Source: an uncultured Desulfovibrio sp. (GTDB lineage: Bacteria > Desulfobacterota > Desulfovibrionia > Desulfovibrionales > Desulfovibrionaceae). From it: a DNA stretch of 64,000 bases. The notes beneath the pieces were generated by a model that saw only the letters and a program-made list of their open reading frames with translations, had not been told where the DNA came from and made no database searches. Each line of letters begins with the position of its first letter. Within the stretch, counting starts at the first letter, position 1. Both the position numbers and the translations under genes were made by a program. The stretch spans positions 1-64,000 of the forward strand of contig UQJT01000008.1 of NCBI GenBank assembly GCA_900541395.1, in the 5' to 3' direction. Of this stretch, positions 23,585 to 32,934 are shown piece after piece.

Positions 23585-24787
23585 TCAGATGTACAGCGCG
23601 GGCAGGGCGGCGTACAGAGCGGCGCAGGCGGCGAGGTCGTCCTTCCAGGTTTTTTCGTCCGGGGCGTGGGCCTCGCTTTCCCGGCCCGGCCCGAAGCCGA
23701 TGACCGGAATGCCGAACATGCCCATGACGGCCACGCCGTTGGTGGAAAAGGTCCACTTGCCGATGCGGGGTTCGCGTCCGAACAGACCGCGATAGGCGTC
23801 TTCGGCGGCGCGGCAGGCGGCGTGCTCCCGGGGCAGAACCCAGGTGGGGAAATAGCAGTCCGTGGGGTAGACAAGGCCGGTCCATGACGGTTCGGCGTAG
23901 CGGTACATGGATACCTCCACCCGGTCGCCGGCGGCCCGGACCGAGGGCAGGGAGCGAATCTGGGCAAGGGCCAGTTCCTTATCCTCGCCGGCGGTCAGGC
24001 GGCGGTCGATGGACACGGCGCAAGAGTCGGCCACGGCGCAGCGCGAGGGCGAGGTGAAAAAGATTTCCGAGACCGTCAGCGTGCCCTTGCCCAGAAAGGG
24101 ATCGTCCGCGAGGCGATCGTTGAGTTCCTCCAGGTCCGCAAGGATGCGCCCCATGCGGAAAATGGCGTTGTCGCCCCGTTCCGGCGCGGAACCGTGGCAG
24201 GACACGCCCCGCGCTTCCACCCGGATTTCCATGCGGCCGCGCTGGCCCCGGTAGATGCCGCCGTCCGTAGGCTCGCTGGACACCACCAGTTCGGGCCGGA
24301 GGCCGTGCTCGCGCACCAGATATTGCCAGCACAGGCCGTCGCAGTCCTCTTCCTGCACGGTGCCCGTCATGACCACGGTCGCGTCGTCGGGGAGCAGGCC
24401 CAGGTCGCGCATGATCACGCCCCCGTAAAGCATGGCGGCCATGCCGCCTTCCTGGTCCGAGGCCCCGCGGCCGCCGATGATCCGGTCGTCTTCGTACCCT
24501 TCGTGGGGGTCGAAGCTCCAGTTTTCACGACGGCCCACGCCCACAGTATCGATATGGGCGTCAAAGGCCAGCAGACGGGGGCCGTGGCCCAGATAGCCCA
24601 GTACGTTGCCCATGCCGTCGATTTCCGTGCGGTAGCCCAGCTTGTCCATTTCGGCCCGGATGCGGCGCACGACGGCTTCCTCGCGGCGGCTTTCGCTGGG
24701 CAGGCGGATCATATCGCGCAAAAAGGCGCTCATGGCGGGCACGTGGGCCCGGGCTTCGGCGTTGATGCGGGAAAAGTCCGGCTTCAT
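23585..24787 (-). CDS. ygeY: M20-family metallohydrolase, YgeY type
   Basis: 400-residue M20/ArgE-DapE-type zinc hydrolase. Metal-binding signature FDAHIDTVG (His78, Asp80), [12 protein letters not shown] (Asp111), VQEEDCDG (catalytic Glu and ligand), SSEPT and the C-terminal EAHAPDE His. The stretches [19 protein letters not shown] and [22 protein letters not shown] are those of the YgeY group, linked in other bacteria to selenium-dependent purine/amide catabolism; no such genes are nearby, so the substrate (probably an N-acyl or carbamoyl amino acid) is open. Single gene, 144 nt downstream of pit. Confidence 0.85.
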   Translation of the reverse strand: MKPDFSRINAEARAHVPAMSAFLRDMIRLPSESRREEAVVRRIRAEMDKLGYRTEIDGMGNVLGYLGHGPRLLAFDAHIDTVGVGRRENWSFDPHEGYEDDRIIGGRGASDQEGGMAAMLYGGVIMRDLGLLPDDATVVMTGTVQEEDCDGLCWQYLVREHGLRPELVVSSEPTDGGIYRGQRGRMEIRVEARGVSCHGSAPERGDNAIFRMGRILADLEELNDRLADDPFLGKGTLTVSEIFFTSPSRCAVADSCAVSIDRRLTAGEDKELALAQIRSLPSVRAAGDRVEVSMYRYAEPSWTGLVYPTDCYFPTWVLPREHAACRAAEDAYRGLFGREPRIGKWTFSTNGVAVMGMFGIPVIGFGPGRESEAHAPDEKTWKDDLAACAALYAALPALYI

Positions 24788-24931
24788 GACGCGCTCCCGC
24801 CGGGTGGACCGGCTTGGCTGAAGGAAAAAACGAACAGGCGGCAGCTTACCCCGACCGGACCGGAAGATAAAGAGGGAAACAAGGTCCGCCGGGACGGGGC
24901 GCGGGGAGCGGATGCGCGCTCCGACTCCCCG

Positions 24932-25942
24932 TCAGCCGTCGAGCCCCAGAAAGTGGAAGAGAAAAAAGCTGGCTCCGCCGAGCAGCGCGGCGGCGGGGAT
25001 GGTGAGCGCCCAGGCGATGAGCAGATTTCCGGCCACGCCCCAATGGACGGCGGACAGGCGTTTGGTGGAGCCCACGCCGAAAATGCTGGCGGTAATGGTA
25101 TGGGTGGTGCTGACCGGCGCGCCGAACATGGACGCCCCGGCGATGACCAGCGAGGCCGAGGTTTCGGCGGCGAAGCCGTGCACCGGCTCCAGCTTGAAGA
25201 TTTTGTGTCCCATGGTTTTGACGATTTTCCAGCCGCCCACCGCCGTGCCGCAGGCCATAGCCGTGGCGCAGCAGATTTTGACCCACAACGGCACGTGGAT
25301 GGCGTCGATTTCCCCGAACAGGAACAGTGCCAGGGTGATGATTCCCATGGTCTTCTGCGCGTCGTTGAGGCCGTGGCTGGTGGCCATGAAGGCGGCCGAC
25401 AGCACCTGAAGCCGGTGGAACAGGCCGTTGGCCTTATGCCGGTTGACGTGCCAGAAAAGAAGGGTGATGAGATTCATCATAAGAAAACCGGCCAGAAAAC
25501 CGGCCAGGGGCGAAAGCACCAGGGGCAGCAGAATTTTTTCCCCGATGGAGGGACCGTTGAGCGAATTGAAACCGGCGTGAGCCACGGCCGCCCCGATGAG
25601 CCCTCCGATGAGGGCGTGGGAGGACGAGGACGGAATGCCCGCATACCAGGTGATGAGGTTCCAGCCTATGGCTCCGACCAGGGCCGCCAGCACCAGCACC
25701 TGGGAACCGGCCACCACCTCGGGGTTGACCACACCCTTGCCCAGAGTGGCGGCCACCTCGTCGCCCAGCAGCGCCCCGCCCAGATTGAGAACGGCCGCCA
25801 TAACGACGGCCGTTCTCGGAGACAGAACTTTGGTGGACACCACCGTGGCGATGGCGTTGGCGCTGTCGTGCGCGCCGTTGGTGAAGTCGAACACCAGGGC
25901 CACAAGCACGATGAGCACGAGCAGGAACGGCAGATCAGGCAT
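24932..25942 (-). CDS. pit: Inorganic phosphate transporter, Pit family
   Basis: 336-residue inner-membrane carrier with about ten hydrophobic segments. Both PHO4 signatures are present: DFTNGAHDSANAIATVVSTK near the N-terminus and ATSHGLNDAQKTMGII with GAPVSTTHTITASIFGVG in the second half, marking the inverted-repeat fold. It moves phosphate with protons or as metal-phosphate. Its start overlaps the DUF47 gene by 8 nt, the standard pairing for this transporter. Confidence 0.93.
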   Translation of the reverse strand: MPDLPFLLVLIVLVALVFDFTNGAHDSANAIATVVSTKVLSPRTAVVMAAVLNLGGALLGDEVAATLGKGVVNPEVVAGSQVLVLAALVGAIGWNLITWYAGIPSSSSHALIGGLIGAAVAHAGFNSLNGPSIGEKILLPLVLSPLAGFLAGFLMMNLITLLFWHVNRHKANGLFHRLQVLSAAFMATSHGLNDAQKTMGIITLALFLFGEIDAIHVPLWVKICCATAMACGTAVGGWKIVKTMGHKIFKLEPVHGFAAETSASLVIAGASMFGAPVSTTHTITASIFGVGSTKRLSAVHWGVAGNLLIAWALTIPAAALLGGASFFLFHFLGLDG

Positions 25943-26564
25943 ATTTCAGCACCGCTTGTTCCAGGGTGTCGGTAAGCTCGGAAAAAAGCAGAACGGTTTG
26001 TTCGATGCGGTCGTACAACTGTTCCCATACCATGAGCTGCTTGACCTGGTCGAACGAAACGACTTCGCTGTCCTGCAATTCGCCCAGGCCGACCCCCACC
26101 AGCATTTCGCAGTTTTCCTTGAGGCCGTGCACTGCGGCCACGGGGTCGGAGGGAGGGCGCTTGTCGCGCAGGCATTGCAGCAGATCGCCTATGGCCCGGG
26201 TCATCTCGCGGATGTTCAGAATCATCTTTTTGGCCGGAAAGCGCACATGGACGAAGGAAAAGAGGAAAAAGCGGGTGCCCAGGCCGTTCAGGCTGTCGAT
26301 GGTGCGCTCCTGGGCGGTGCTGATGGCGTAAATGTCTTCGCGGTCGATGGGGGTGATGAAGGTCTGGGAAAGTTCGTGGATGATGGTGTGCTGCAGTTCG
26401 TCGGCTTCGCTTTCCAGCCGGGCCATGCGTTTCAGGCAGGCCTCGGCGTCCTGTTCGGCATCGACGATGGCGACCAGGAGCTTCGCCATTTCCTGCATAA
26501 TGCTGTTTTGTCGTTCAAAATACTCAAAATACGGAGCCGAACGGGGCAACAGTCTGGCGAACAT
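25935..26564 (-). CDS. PhoU-like DUF47 protein, Pit accessory
   Basis: 209 all-helical residues starting MFARLLPRSAPYFEYFERQNSIM, with EADELQHTIIHELSQTFITPIDREDIYAI, the DUF47/YkaA signature with acidic metal-cluster residues. The ATG at 26564 has GGGAGGGAG just before it. DUF47 proteins are encoded next to Pit carriers and probably modulate them; the 8-nt overlap with pit suggests coupled translation. Confidence 0.9.
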   Translation of the reverse strand: MFARLLPRSAPYFEYFERQNSIMQEMAKLLVAIVDAEQDAEACLKRMARLESEADELQHTIIHELSQTFITPIDREDIYAISTAQERTIDSLNGLGTRFFLFSFVHVRFPAKKMILNIREMTRAIGDLLQCLRDKRPPSDPVAAVHGLKENCEMLVGVGLGELQDSEVVSFDQVKQLMVWEQLYDRIEQTVLLFSELTDTLEQAVLKYA

Positions 26565-26869
26565 TCTCCCTCCCTGTAAGACGCCGGGCGAACCGCGCGG
26601 GACCACGCCGCGAAGGCTCGGGACGGGGCAGCGCGCCGGGCGAACCGGGCGGCGCGCGCCGACGGATCGTCGGCCTCGACGTTCCTCGCCGTTTTTGGCC
26701 CGCTCCGTCACGGCAAAGCTGTCGGAAAATATCAAGCCTTGGGGCTTACAGCAAGGGGGCGGAGGGAAAAAAGCGTATGGAGCTTGGGGTAATGGCTTGT
26801 TATTGCACTCAAAATAATATATCTCAAAACAAATTTCTCTTTTTCATTCCGCCTCGGAACGTTTGGTTT
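26565..26869. other. Divergent promoter region between DUF47 and WcbI-like genes
   Basis: 305 nt: GC-rich near the DUF47 gene, then A/T-rich at about 26785-26850, where promoters for the plus-strand gene are expected. A small hairpin AAGCC/GGCTT lies at about 26735. No specific regulator site recognised. Confidence 0.4.
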
Positions 26870-27697
26870 ATGGAACTTTGCCTGCTTCACGCCAATTGTC
26901 AGGGCGGCCCCCTGGCCCGCCTGCTGGCGCTGTCGCCGGATTTCGCCGCGCGCTGGAGCGTGCGGCACGTGATCAACTATACGCGGGAACCCGTGCCCGA
27001 AGACGCGTTGCGCGGCTGCACGCTGTTTTTATATCAACCTCTGGGCGCGCACTGGGGCGAGCTGGCGTCCGAACGGCTGCTTGCCCGTCTGAATCCCGGC
27101 GCGGCGGTCCTGCGCCTGCCCGATTTGTTCTTCAAAGGCTACTGGCCCTTGTGGACCAACGCCAGCACCATGCATTTCGGCGATATTTACTTGGATTATC
27201 TGACGGATATGGGCTTGGAACTGGCGGAAATCATCCACCTGTATATGCGCGACAACCTGGACGCGATATACGATCTGGACGGGCTGGCAGCCGAATCCCA
27301 GGCCCGGCAACGCGAACGCGAACGGGGCTGCGTCGTGGAACTGGCGGATTATGTGGAGGCCCACTGGAAGGACGCGCAGTTGTTCGCCAGCGTCAACCAT
27401 CCGTCCCCCGAGCTGTTGCGCCGGGTGGCCGACGCGGTCCTGACGGCCCTGGGCTTGCCGCCCCTGGCGGCCGACGCGGCGGAGCGCGGCGGGGACGGCC
27501 TGGTCTGCGACGCGCAGTTCGAATTGCCCGTTCATCCGGCGGTGGGGCGGCATTTCGGCCTGTCCTTCGTCGGCCCCGAACGTCGCTATCCGGTCTACGG
27601 CAAACAACTGACCTTTCGACAGTACGCGCTGTGCTACGCGGACTGTCGCCGCCGGGGCCTGAATTTTCAGGAATATTTGGCCGCCGTGAAGCTCTAG
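26870..27697 (+). CDS. WcbI-like protein of polysaccharide biosynthesis
   Basis: 275 residues starting CLLHANCQGGPLARLLAL, the opening of the WcbI family (capsule-related CoA-binding proteins thought to be acyltransferases), with LFLYQPLGAHWGELASERLL and LPDLFFKGYWPLWTN matching its later motifs and the ASVNHPSPELLRRVAD region near the end. I start at ATG 26870; an in-frame ATG at 26777 would add 31 residues from A/T-rich DNA. No capsule genes are adjacent, so the substrate is unknown. Confidence 0.75.
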   Translation: MELCLLHANCQGGPLARLLALSPDFAARWSVRHVINYTREPVPEDALRGCTLFLYQPLGAHWGELASERLLARLNPGAAVLRLPDLFFKGYWPLWTNASTMHFGDIYLDYLTDMGLELAEIIHLYMRDNLDAIYDLDGLAAESQARQRERERGCVVELADYVEAHWKDAQLFASVNHPSPELLRRVADAVLTALGLPPLAADAAERGGDGLVCDAQFELPVHPAVGRHFGLSFVGPERRYPVYGKQLTFRQYALCYADCRRRGLNFQEYLAAVKL

Positions 27698-27722
27698 GCC
27701 CGTCGGGCGGGCGCACAGCGCG

Positions 27723-28463
27723 CTATCCGGCGTCGGCTTCCGCCGCGGCCGGAGCCGACGCCGAGCGTCGACCGCCGGCCCAGGCCAGGATCAAGCCCAG
27801 CACCGCGCCCAGGGCGGCCGCGAACAGCACGCGGAAGGCTTCCGGCAGCAGAAAGGTGACGGTGTGGGCCGGTATCCAGAAAAAGACCACGCCCCGGAAC
27901 AGAACGATGTCCCACATGGCTTCCCAGTCGACGGCCCGCAGCAGAGCGCCGGGGTGGGGCATGCGGCGCAGGCTTTCCAGGCGGCCGCCGTAATGCTCCA
28001 GGTGCAGATCGGCCACCTTGTGGGCCACCATCATGGCCGGGGCGAACATGGTGTTGATGGTCAGGCTGACGGCAAAGGCCGTGGCCACCTTTTTCGCGCC
28101 CATAGGACCGGCCAGGGCCGCGGGCGCCCAGTCCAGCCCCAGGCTTTTCATGGCCGCCGGGGCTCCGGCCGAGAAAATGGCGAAGGCCAGAGTAATGCAC
28201 ACGCCCAGCAGCCCCCACACCACGGCGCGCGGCACCAGCCCGAAGCCCTCGGGCAACCAGCGCCCGCTCCGCAGACGCTGGGCCAGACTTTCCCCGAACG
28301 TGGCCAGCAGGGCGAATTTGCAGAACCCCGCCACATAGGGGTGGTCGGCGGTCACCGTCAGATAGCCGCGCAACACCGTGTCCGAAAACAGAAAAGCCGC
28401 CACGATGATGACGCAGACCGCCAGGCAGCTCAGGTCGACAAGGGGGTGGGGAGAGCGTTTCAT
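27723..28463 (-). CDS. Conserved integral membrane protein of unknown function
   Basis: 246 residues with about five to six hydrophobic segments (e.g. LSCLAVCVIIVAAFLF near 10-26, VWGLLGVCITLAFAIF, FAVSLTINTMFAPAMM, DIVLFRGVVFFWIPAHTVTFLLP, LFAAALGAVLGLILAWAGG). No family was recognised. The ATG at 28463, preceded by AAGG, begins just ahead of the first helix; the same frame stays open far upstream across hrpB, but that part is an artefact of GC-rich third positions. It lies downstream of hrpB on the same strand, 158 nt away. Confidence 0.7.
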   Translation of the reverse strand: MKRSPHPLVDLSCLAVCVIIVAAFLFSDTVLRGYLTVTADHPYVAGFCKFALLATFGESLAQRLRSGRWLPEGFGLVPRAVVWGLLGVCITLAFAIFSAGAPAAMKSLGLDWAPAALAGPMGAKKVATAFAVSLTINTMFAPAMMVAHKVADLHLEHYGGRLESLRRMPHPGALLRAVDWEAMWDIVLFRGVVFFWIPAHTVTFLLPEAFRVLFAAALGAVLGLILAWAGGRRSASAPAAAEADAG

Positions 28464-28621
28464 GAAAGTCGCCTTGGGTTGCGGGGATGGGGGGAGGCGG
28501 AACGCGTCAAGCGTGGATGCCGCTTTCTTTGAGCAAAAAATAACACGGCGTTGACGGGAGTGTCCAGTGAGCGGATGCGGGCGTCCGAGGCAGCGGCGGG
28601 CCGGAGCGCGCCGCGCCCGTC

Positions 28622-31135
28622 TTACATCCGTTTTTTGGTTTTGCCCGTGGGCGTGGCGTTCAGCGGGTCGTCGGGCCAGGGATGGCGGGGATAGCGGCCC
28701 CGCATTTCGGCCCGCACGGCAGGGTAACCGGCGCGCCAGAACCCGGCCAGATCGCGCGTGATTTGGAGCGGACGCCCGGCCGGAGAAAGCAGGTGCAGGG
28801 TGAGCGGCGTCCGGCCTCCGGCCACGCGGGGCGTATCGGTCTGCCCGAACATTTCCTGCAATTTGACGGCCAACACCGGTCCGCCTTCGGCCCGATAGTC
28901 CACGGCCGCCGATGAGCCCGAAGGCAACGGCAAGCGGGTGGGAGCCTGATCCGTCAGGCGGCGTTGCAGAGGATAGGGGAGCAGGGCGGCCAGGGCGGCC
29001 CCCAGGTCGAGTCCGTCGAATTGGGCGCGGCGGGTCACGCCGTCCAGCCAGGGAGCCAGCCAATCCCTCAGGGTATCGAGCAGAGCGGCGTCGGAAACGT
29101 CGGGCCAGCCTTGTTCCGGCTCCAGCCCGCGCAACAGAAGGACGCGGGCCTGCCACTGACGCAGTTCCCCGGTCCAGGGCAGGCATTGCAGGCCCAGTCC
29201 GCGCACGCCCTCCAGCACGGCGGCCCGCACGGCTTCGGCCAGGTCGGCGCTCGGGGGCAGGGGGGCGTCGTCCAGAATCAGGGCGCCCAACCGCGTGCGG
29301 CGGCGGGCCAGCACGGCTTGCTCGCGTTCGTCCCAGACGACCGTGTCTTCCCGCGTCAGCCGTTCGCCGTGATCGCGTTCGATGTCTTCCCGTTGCAGAG
29401 GGGCGGCCAGAAACACCCGACCCGTGGCGGCGTCCAGAGCGGCCACGGCCAGCCAGGGCGCGTCGGCCAGAGGATCGTCGGCCGGGATTTCGGCCCCTCG
29501 TCCCGACGCCAGACGGAAACTGCCCCTGGCCCGGCGCTGAGCCAGACGTTCGGGCCAGGCCAACCCGATCAGACGGCCCGTCTGCTCTTCGTCCGCCCGT
29601 TCCGGCGGACGGAAGGGGGCGCGGCATCCGGCCGCCGCGTATATTTGTTCGGCGGAGCGGCGCAAACGGGCGTGGGCGCCGCTCCGCAGGCAGTCCAGGC
29701 GCGGCCGCAGATCCGCCGTGGCCGCATGGCCGCGCAGGGGATCGCGCTCGGATGCCACGGCCGCCACGGCGGCGGCCAGGGCGGCGTGTTCTCCGGCCTT
29801 CAGCAGCATGTGACCCAGGCGGGGATGCAGGGGCAGGCGGGCCAGAGCCTCGCCGTGGGGCGTCAGCGTCGGCCTGTCCGTTCCGGGCCCGGCAAAGCGG
29901 ATCGCGCCCAGCAGTTCCAGCGTGCGTCGGGCGCGGGCCAGGGCGGCGGCGGGCGGGGGCGTCAGCCAGGCAAGTTCCTCCGGCCGGGTTCCCCAACTCA
30001 GGGCGTCCAGCAGCAGAGGGGCGAGGTCCGCTTCCAGTATTTCGGGGCGGGCTCGCGCGGCCAGGATTTCTCCCTCGTCCCACAGGCGCAGACACACGCC
30101 GGGTTCGGCGCGGCCCGCCCGGCCCGCGCGCTGATCCGCCCGGTCGCGGGTAACGCGTTCGGTGATCAGACGGTCGAGGCCCGTGGCCGGATCAAAACGC
30201 ATGGTGCGGGTCAGGCCCGCGTCGATCACCACCCGTACCCCTTCAATGGTCAGGCTGGTTTCGGCTATGGAGGTGGCGAGCACGATTTTGCGGCGGCCCG
30301 GCGGGGCCGGGGCGATGGCCGCGTCCTGGTCGGCGGCGGGCAGATCGCCGTACAGGGGATGCACGGACACGCCGGGCGGGAGCCCGGTCAGAGCTTCGGC
30401 GGCGCGTCGGATTTCACCCGTGCCGGGCAAAAAAACCAGAATGCCGCCGGGTTCTTCGGCGAGGGCCAGGCGCACGGCCCGTTCCACGGCCGGAACCGGG
30501 TCCGGCCGTCCGCCGCGCCTGTCTCCGGCCGAAAGGGACGGGGGAAGGTAGCGCAGGTCCACGGGCCAGAGCCGCCCCTCGGAACGCAGTACCGGGCAGT
30601 CGCCCAGCAGGACCCGCAACGGGTCCGCGTCCAGAGTGGCGGACATGATCAGCAGGCGCAGATCGGGCCGTAACAGTTGTTGGGCCTCCAGACACAGCGC
30701 CAGTCCCAGATCGGCCTGAAGCGAACGCTCGTGGAATTCGTCGAACACCACGCAGGCCACGCCTTTGAGTTCGGGATCGGCCAGCAGACGGCGGGTGAGC
30801 ACGCCCTCGGTGACGAATTCGATGACGGTGCGGGCCGACACCCGGCTTTCCAGGCGTACCCGGTAGCCCACTTCGCCGCCCGCCTCGCCGCCCCGCAAAC
30901 GGGCCACATAACGGGCGGCCGAGCGGGCGGCCAGACGGCGAGGCTCCAGCACCAGCACCGCGCCCGCCCCCCACGCGGCGGGTCCGGCGTCGGCCAGAAA
31001 GGAGGGCACGCGCGTGGTTTTGCCCGAACCGGGCGGAGCGGTCAGCAGGGCGCGGTTGCCGTTGCGCAGCGCGGCCGCCAGATCGGGCAGAACCTCGTCC
31101 ACCGGCAGGGGAGGCAGGGAAGAAGTGAAATTCAT
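28622..31135 (-). CDS. hrpB: ATP-dependent helicase HrpB
   Basis: 837-residue DEAH-type superfamily 2 helicase. Motif I APPGSGKTT (33-41), motif II DEFHER (132-137), SATLD (motif III), LVFLPGTGEI, ATSIAETSLTIEGVRVVIDAGL (motif V) and QRAGRAGRAEPG (motif VI), then the HrpB-specific C-terminal domain with DPLADAPWLAVAALD and RYPRHPWPDDPL. Its cellular role is poorly defined in most bacteria. Stands alone. Confidence 0.95.
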   Translation of the reverse strand: MNFTSSLPPLPVDEVLPDLAAALRNGNRALLTAPPGSGKTTRVPSFLADAGPAAWGAGAVLVLEPRRLAARSAARYVARLRGGEAGGEVGYRVRLESRVSARTVIEFVTEGVLTRRLLADPELKGVACVVFDEFHERSLQADLGLALCLEAQQLLRPDLRLLIMSATLDADPLRVLLGDCPVLRSEGRLWPVDLRYLPPSLSAGDRRGGRPDPVPAVERAVRLALAEEPGGILVFLPGTGEIRRAAEALTGLPPGVSVHPLYGDLPAADQDAAIAPAPPGRRKIVLATSIAETSLTIEGVRVVIDAGLTRTMRFDPATGLDRLITERVTRDRADQRAGRAGRAEPGVCLRLWDEGEILAARARPEILEADLAPLLLDALSWGTRPEELAWLTPPPAAALARARRTLELLGAIRFAGPGTDRPTLTPHGEALARLPLHPRLGHMLLKAGEHAALAAAVAAVASERDPLRGHAATADLRPRLDCLRSGAHARLRRSAEQIYAAAGCRAPFRPPERADEEQTGRLIGLAWPERLAQRRARGSFRLASGRGAEIPADDPLADAPWLAVAALDAATGRVFLAAPLQREDIERDHGERLTREDTVVWDEREQAVLARRRTRLGALILDDAPLPPSADLAEAVRAAVLEGVRGLGLQCLPWTGELRQWQARVLLLRGLEPEQGWPDVSDAALLDTLRDWLAPWLDGVTRRAQFDGLDLGAALAALLPYPLQRRLTDQAPTRLPLPSGSSAAVDYRAEGGPVLAVKLQEMFGQTDTPRVAGGRTPLTLHLLSPAGRPLQITRDLAGFWRAGYPAVRAEMRGRYPRHPWPDDPLNATPTGKTKKRM

Positions 31136-31486
31136 GGCTCTGGTATTAAAAGAGATGATGAAAAAAGAAAAGTACTATGCGTGGATACGTTCCATTAACC
31201 AGTGGAGCAGCGAACGTAGCGAACTTGGGGCGACGACCCCGTTATCTTTAACCGCCGGAGGCACGCGCGTCAGCGCGTTTGGAGCGACGACCCCCCGCTG
31301 TGTGGAACATGGGCTGCCTTTAAGCGGATTTGCTTTGCAAATCCAAGATGCCTTTTTCGCAGGCTTGCGCGTCGTCCCCACCGTCCTCTCTCCTCCCTTT
31401 TTCCCTCACCTTGGCACCAGGTTTGCATAAATCCCGGGCATGACGAAATAACGCCGCCGCAAGCGCCGTCCGTATGGAGTGGATAT
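31136..31486. other. Intergenic region before lysozyme-like gene
   Basis: 351 nt with a short imperfect repeat, GGGGCGACGACCCC near 31219 and GGAGCGACGACCCC near 31281, each a small hairpin. No gene or promoter is obvious; short open frames here have no recognisable content. Confidence 0.35.
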
Positions 31487-32515
31487 ATGATTACGAACAA
31501 ACCTTTTCTGATCGCGCCCGAAGCCTCTTCGCCCGACTATGCCGGGCGTTTGCGCCGCGCGCTGTCCGCCCGCGGAGACGGAGGAGCGTCTTTCGACCGC
31601 GCTCTGGAAACCCAGCGGGCGGTTGTGGATACGGCGGCGGACCAGCGTCGGAATTCCGTCCCCGCCGCCGACAGGGCGGAAGATGCGGGGCGCGGCGATG
31701 CGGAAAAGAAAGTCGGGCTGCCGCTGGAACGCTGGGAGCGGAATGCGCGCGACGCCCGGCAGCCGGGCCCGGCCTTGCGGAATACGGGCGGCATGGCTTT
31801 GGATCGGCGGTCCCTGGCCCTGTTGCAATCTTTGGAACATCGGGGCGAAGCCCGCAGCCGTGCCGTCAAAAAGACGACGGGCGGCGAGGCCCCGCAGGGA
31901 CGGCTTTCGGCCCGCTACGAATCCGGCTCCCGGGGCGCGGCGGCCGTGGGTTACGACCGCAACGGCGGCACGTCGTACGGCACCTATCAGATTTCCTCGC
32001 GTCAGGGCACGTTCGCCCGCTTCCTCGCCTTTCTCGACGGGGAAGAACCGGCCCTGGCCGACCGTCTGCGCAGGGCCGGACCGGCCGACACCGGCGGCAC
32101 GCGGGGGGCCGTTCCCACGGAATGGAAGGCCATAGCCGCCGAACAGCCCGAACGCTTCGAGGCGTTGCAGGAGGCGTTCATCCGCGACAGTCATTACGAT
32201 CCCGCCCTGCAGGGCGTGCGCGAAGCCCTGGGGCTGGATGACCTGTCTCCGGCTCTGCAGGAGGTGCTGTGGAGCACTGCCGTGCAGCACGGTCCCACCG
32301 GAGCCAGACGTCTGTTCGGCCGGGCCGCCGCCGAGATAGCCGCCTCCGGCGGCGATCCCCGTGACGAGGCCGCGCTTATCGACGCCGTCTATACCCTGCG
32401 CAAAGGGCAGTTCGCTTCGTCCACGCCCGGCGTGCGGGCCGCCGTGCACAGCCGTTTCGACGACGAGCGCCGCCAGGCCCTGGCCATGCTGCGCGAGGGC
32501 AGCGTGACGGCCTGA
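31487..32515 (+). CDS. Lysozyme-like peptidoglycan hydrolase domain protein
   Basis: 342 residues. The first about 140 are charged and low in hydrophobics, probably disordered. From about 143 the sequence RYESGSRGAAAVGYDRNGGTSYGTYQIS resembles the catalytic start of lysozyme/VgrG-linked muramidase domains, with the Glu of RYESG as candidate catalytic acid; later ALQEVLWSTAVQHGPTGARRLF and RFDDERRQAL fit the helical remainder. No signal peptide is seen, so export by a dedicated system or a phage/flagellar context is possible. It lies 419 nt upstream of tmcD; linkage is unproven. Confidence 0.6.
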   Translation: MITNKPFLIAPEASSPDYAGRLRRALSARGDGGASFDRALETQRAVVDTAADQRRNSVPAADRAEDAGRGDAEKKVGLPLERWERNARDARQPGPALRNTGGMALDRRSLALLQSLEHRGEARSRAVKKTTGGEAPQGRLSARYESGSRGAAAVGYDRNGGTSYGTYQISSRQGTFARFLAFLDGEEPALADRLRRAGPADTGGTRGAVPTEWKAIAAEQPERFEALQEAFIRDSHYDPALQGVREALGLDDLSPALQEVLWSTAVQHGPTGARRLFGRAAAEIAASGGDPRDEAALIDAVYTLRKGQFASSTPGVRAAVHSRFDDERRQALAMLREGSVTA

Positions 32516-32934
32516 GGCGCGCGTTCGTCGCGCCGACGCGGGATGCCGCTCCGGCGGGGGCGGTCTTGCGCGCTGTCCTTCGCCTCCCACTTCGGCCGAA
32601 AGCTCACAAGCTTCGGAACGGACGTCCGGTCCTTTCCGCCCCGTTCTTTTTTCGCCCCCCTCTGCCGTCCGACCGCGAAAAGCGCGGATAATCCCCGCCG
32701 TGTCCGGTTCCCGGTCCTTCGGGCGGGGAACCGAAGTTTTTTCGTCCCGGCGCGGCGCGGACGGGGCGAAGCGGCTTCCGGCCGTCAAATCCCCTGATTT
32801 TTTTCTCGTTCTTTCCGGCGCAAAGACGGAAAAACGCTCGTCCGCGTTGAGAAAGCCGGGGAGCGGCTTTACAAAATAAGCATTGTTGGTATGCTTCGAA
32901 GAAAAGCAGTAGTTTCCTACCCTTTGGGGGATGT
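32516..32934. other. Leader region upstream of the tmc operon
   Basis: 419 nt without a gene. It contains the hairpin 13-mer CGCGAAAAGCGCG (32674-32686), an A/T-rich tract near 32790-32830 and a candidate promoter at 32847-32875. The tmcD ATG at 32935 is preceded by GGGGGAT. Confidence 0.45.
32847..32875 (+). promoter_or_regulatory. Candidate sigma-70 promoter of the tmc operon with internal inverted repeat
   Basis: TTGAGA (32847-32852), 17-bp spacer and TACAAA (32870-32875), 60 nt before tmcD. A 7-bp inverted repeat AAAGCCG-N5-CGGCTTT fills the spacer and edges (32852-32870) and could be an operator. Confidence 0.4.

Noticed and set aside
28464..30095. N-terminal extension of the membrane protein frame across hrpB
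   Set aside because: Arg/Pro/Gly-rich noise out of frame with hrpB on the same strand; a good ribosome site and membrane start are at 28463.
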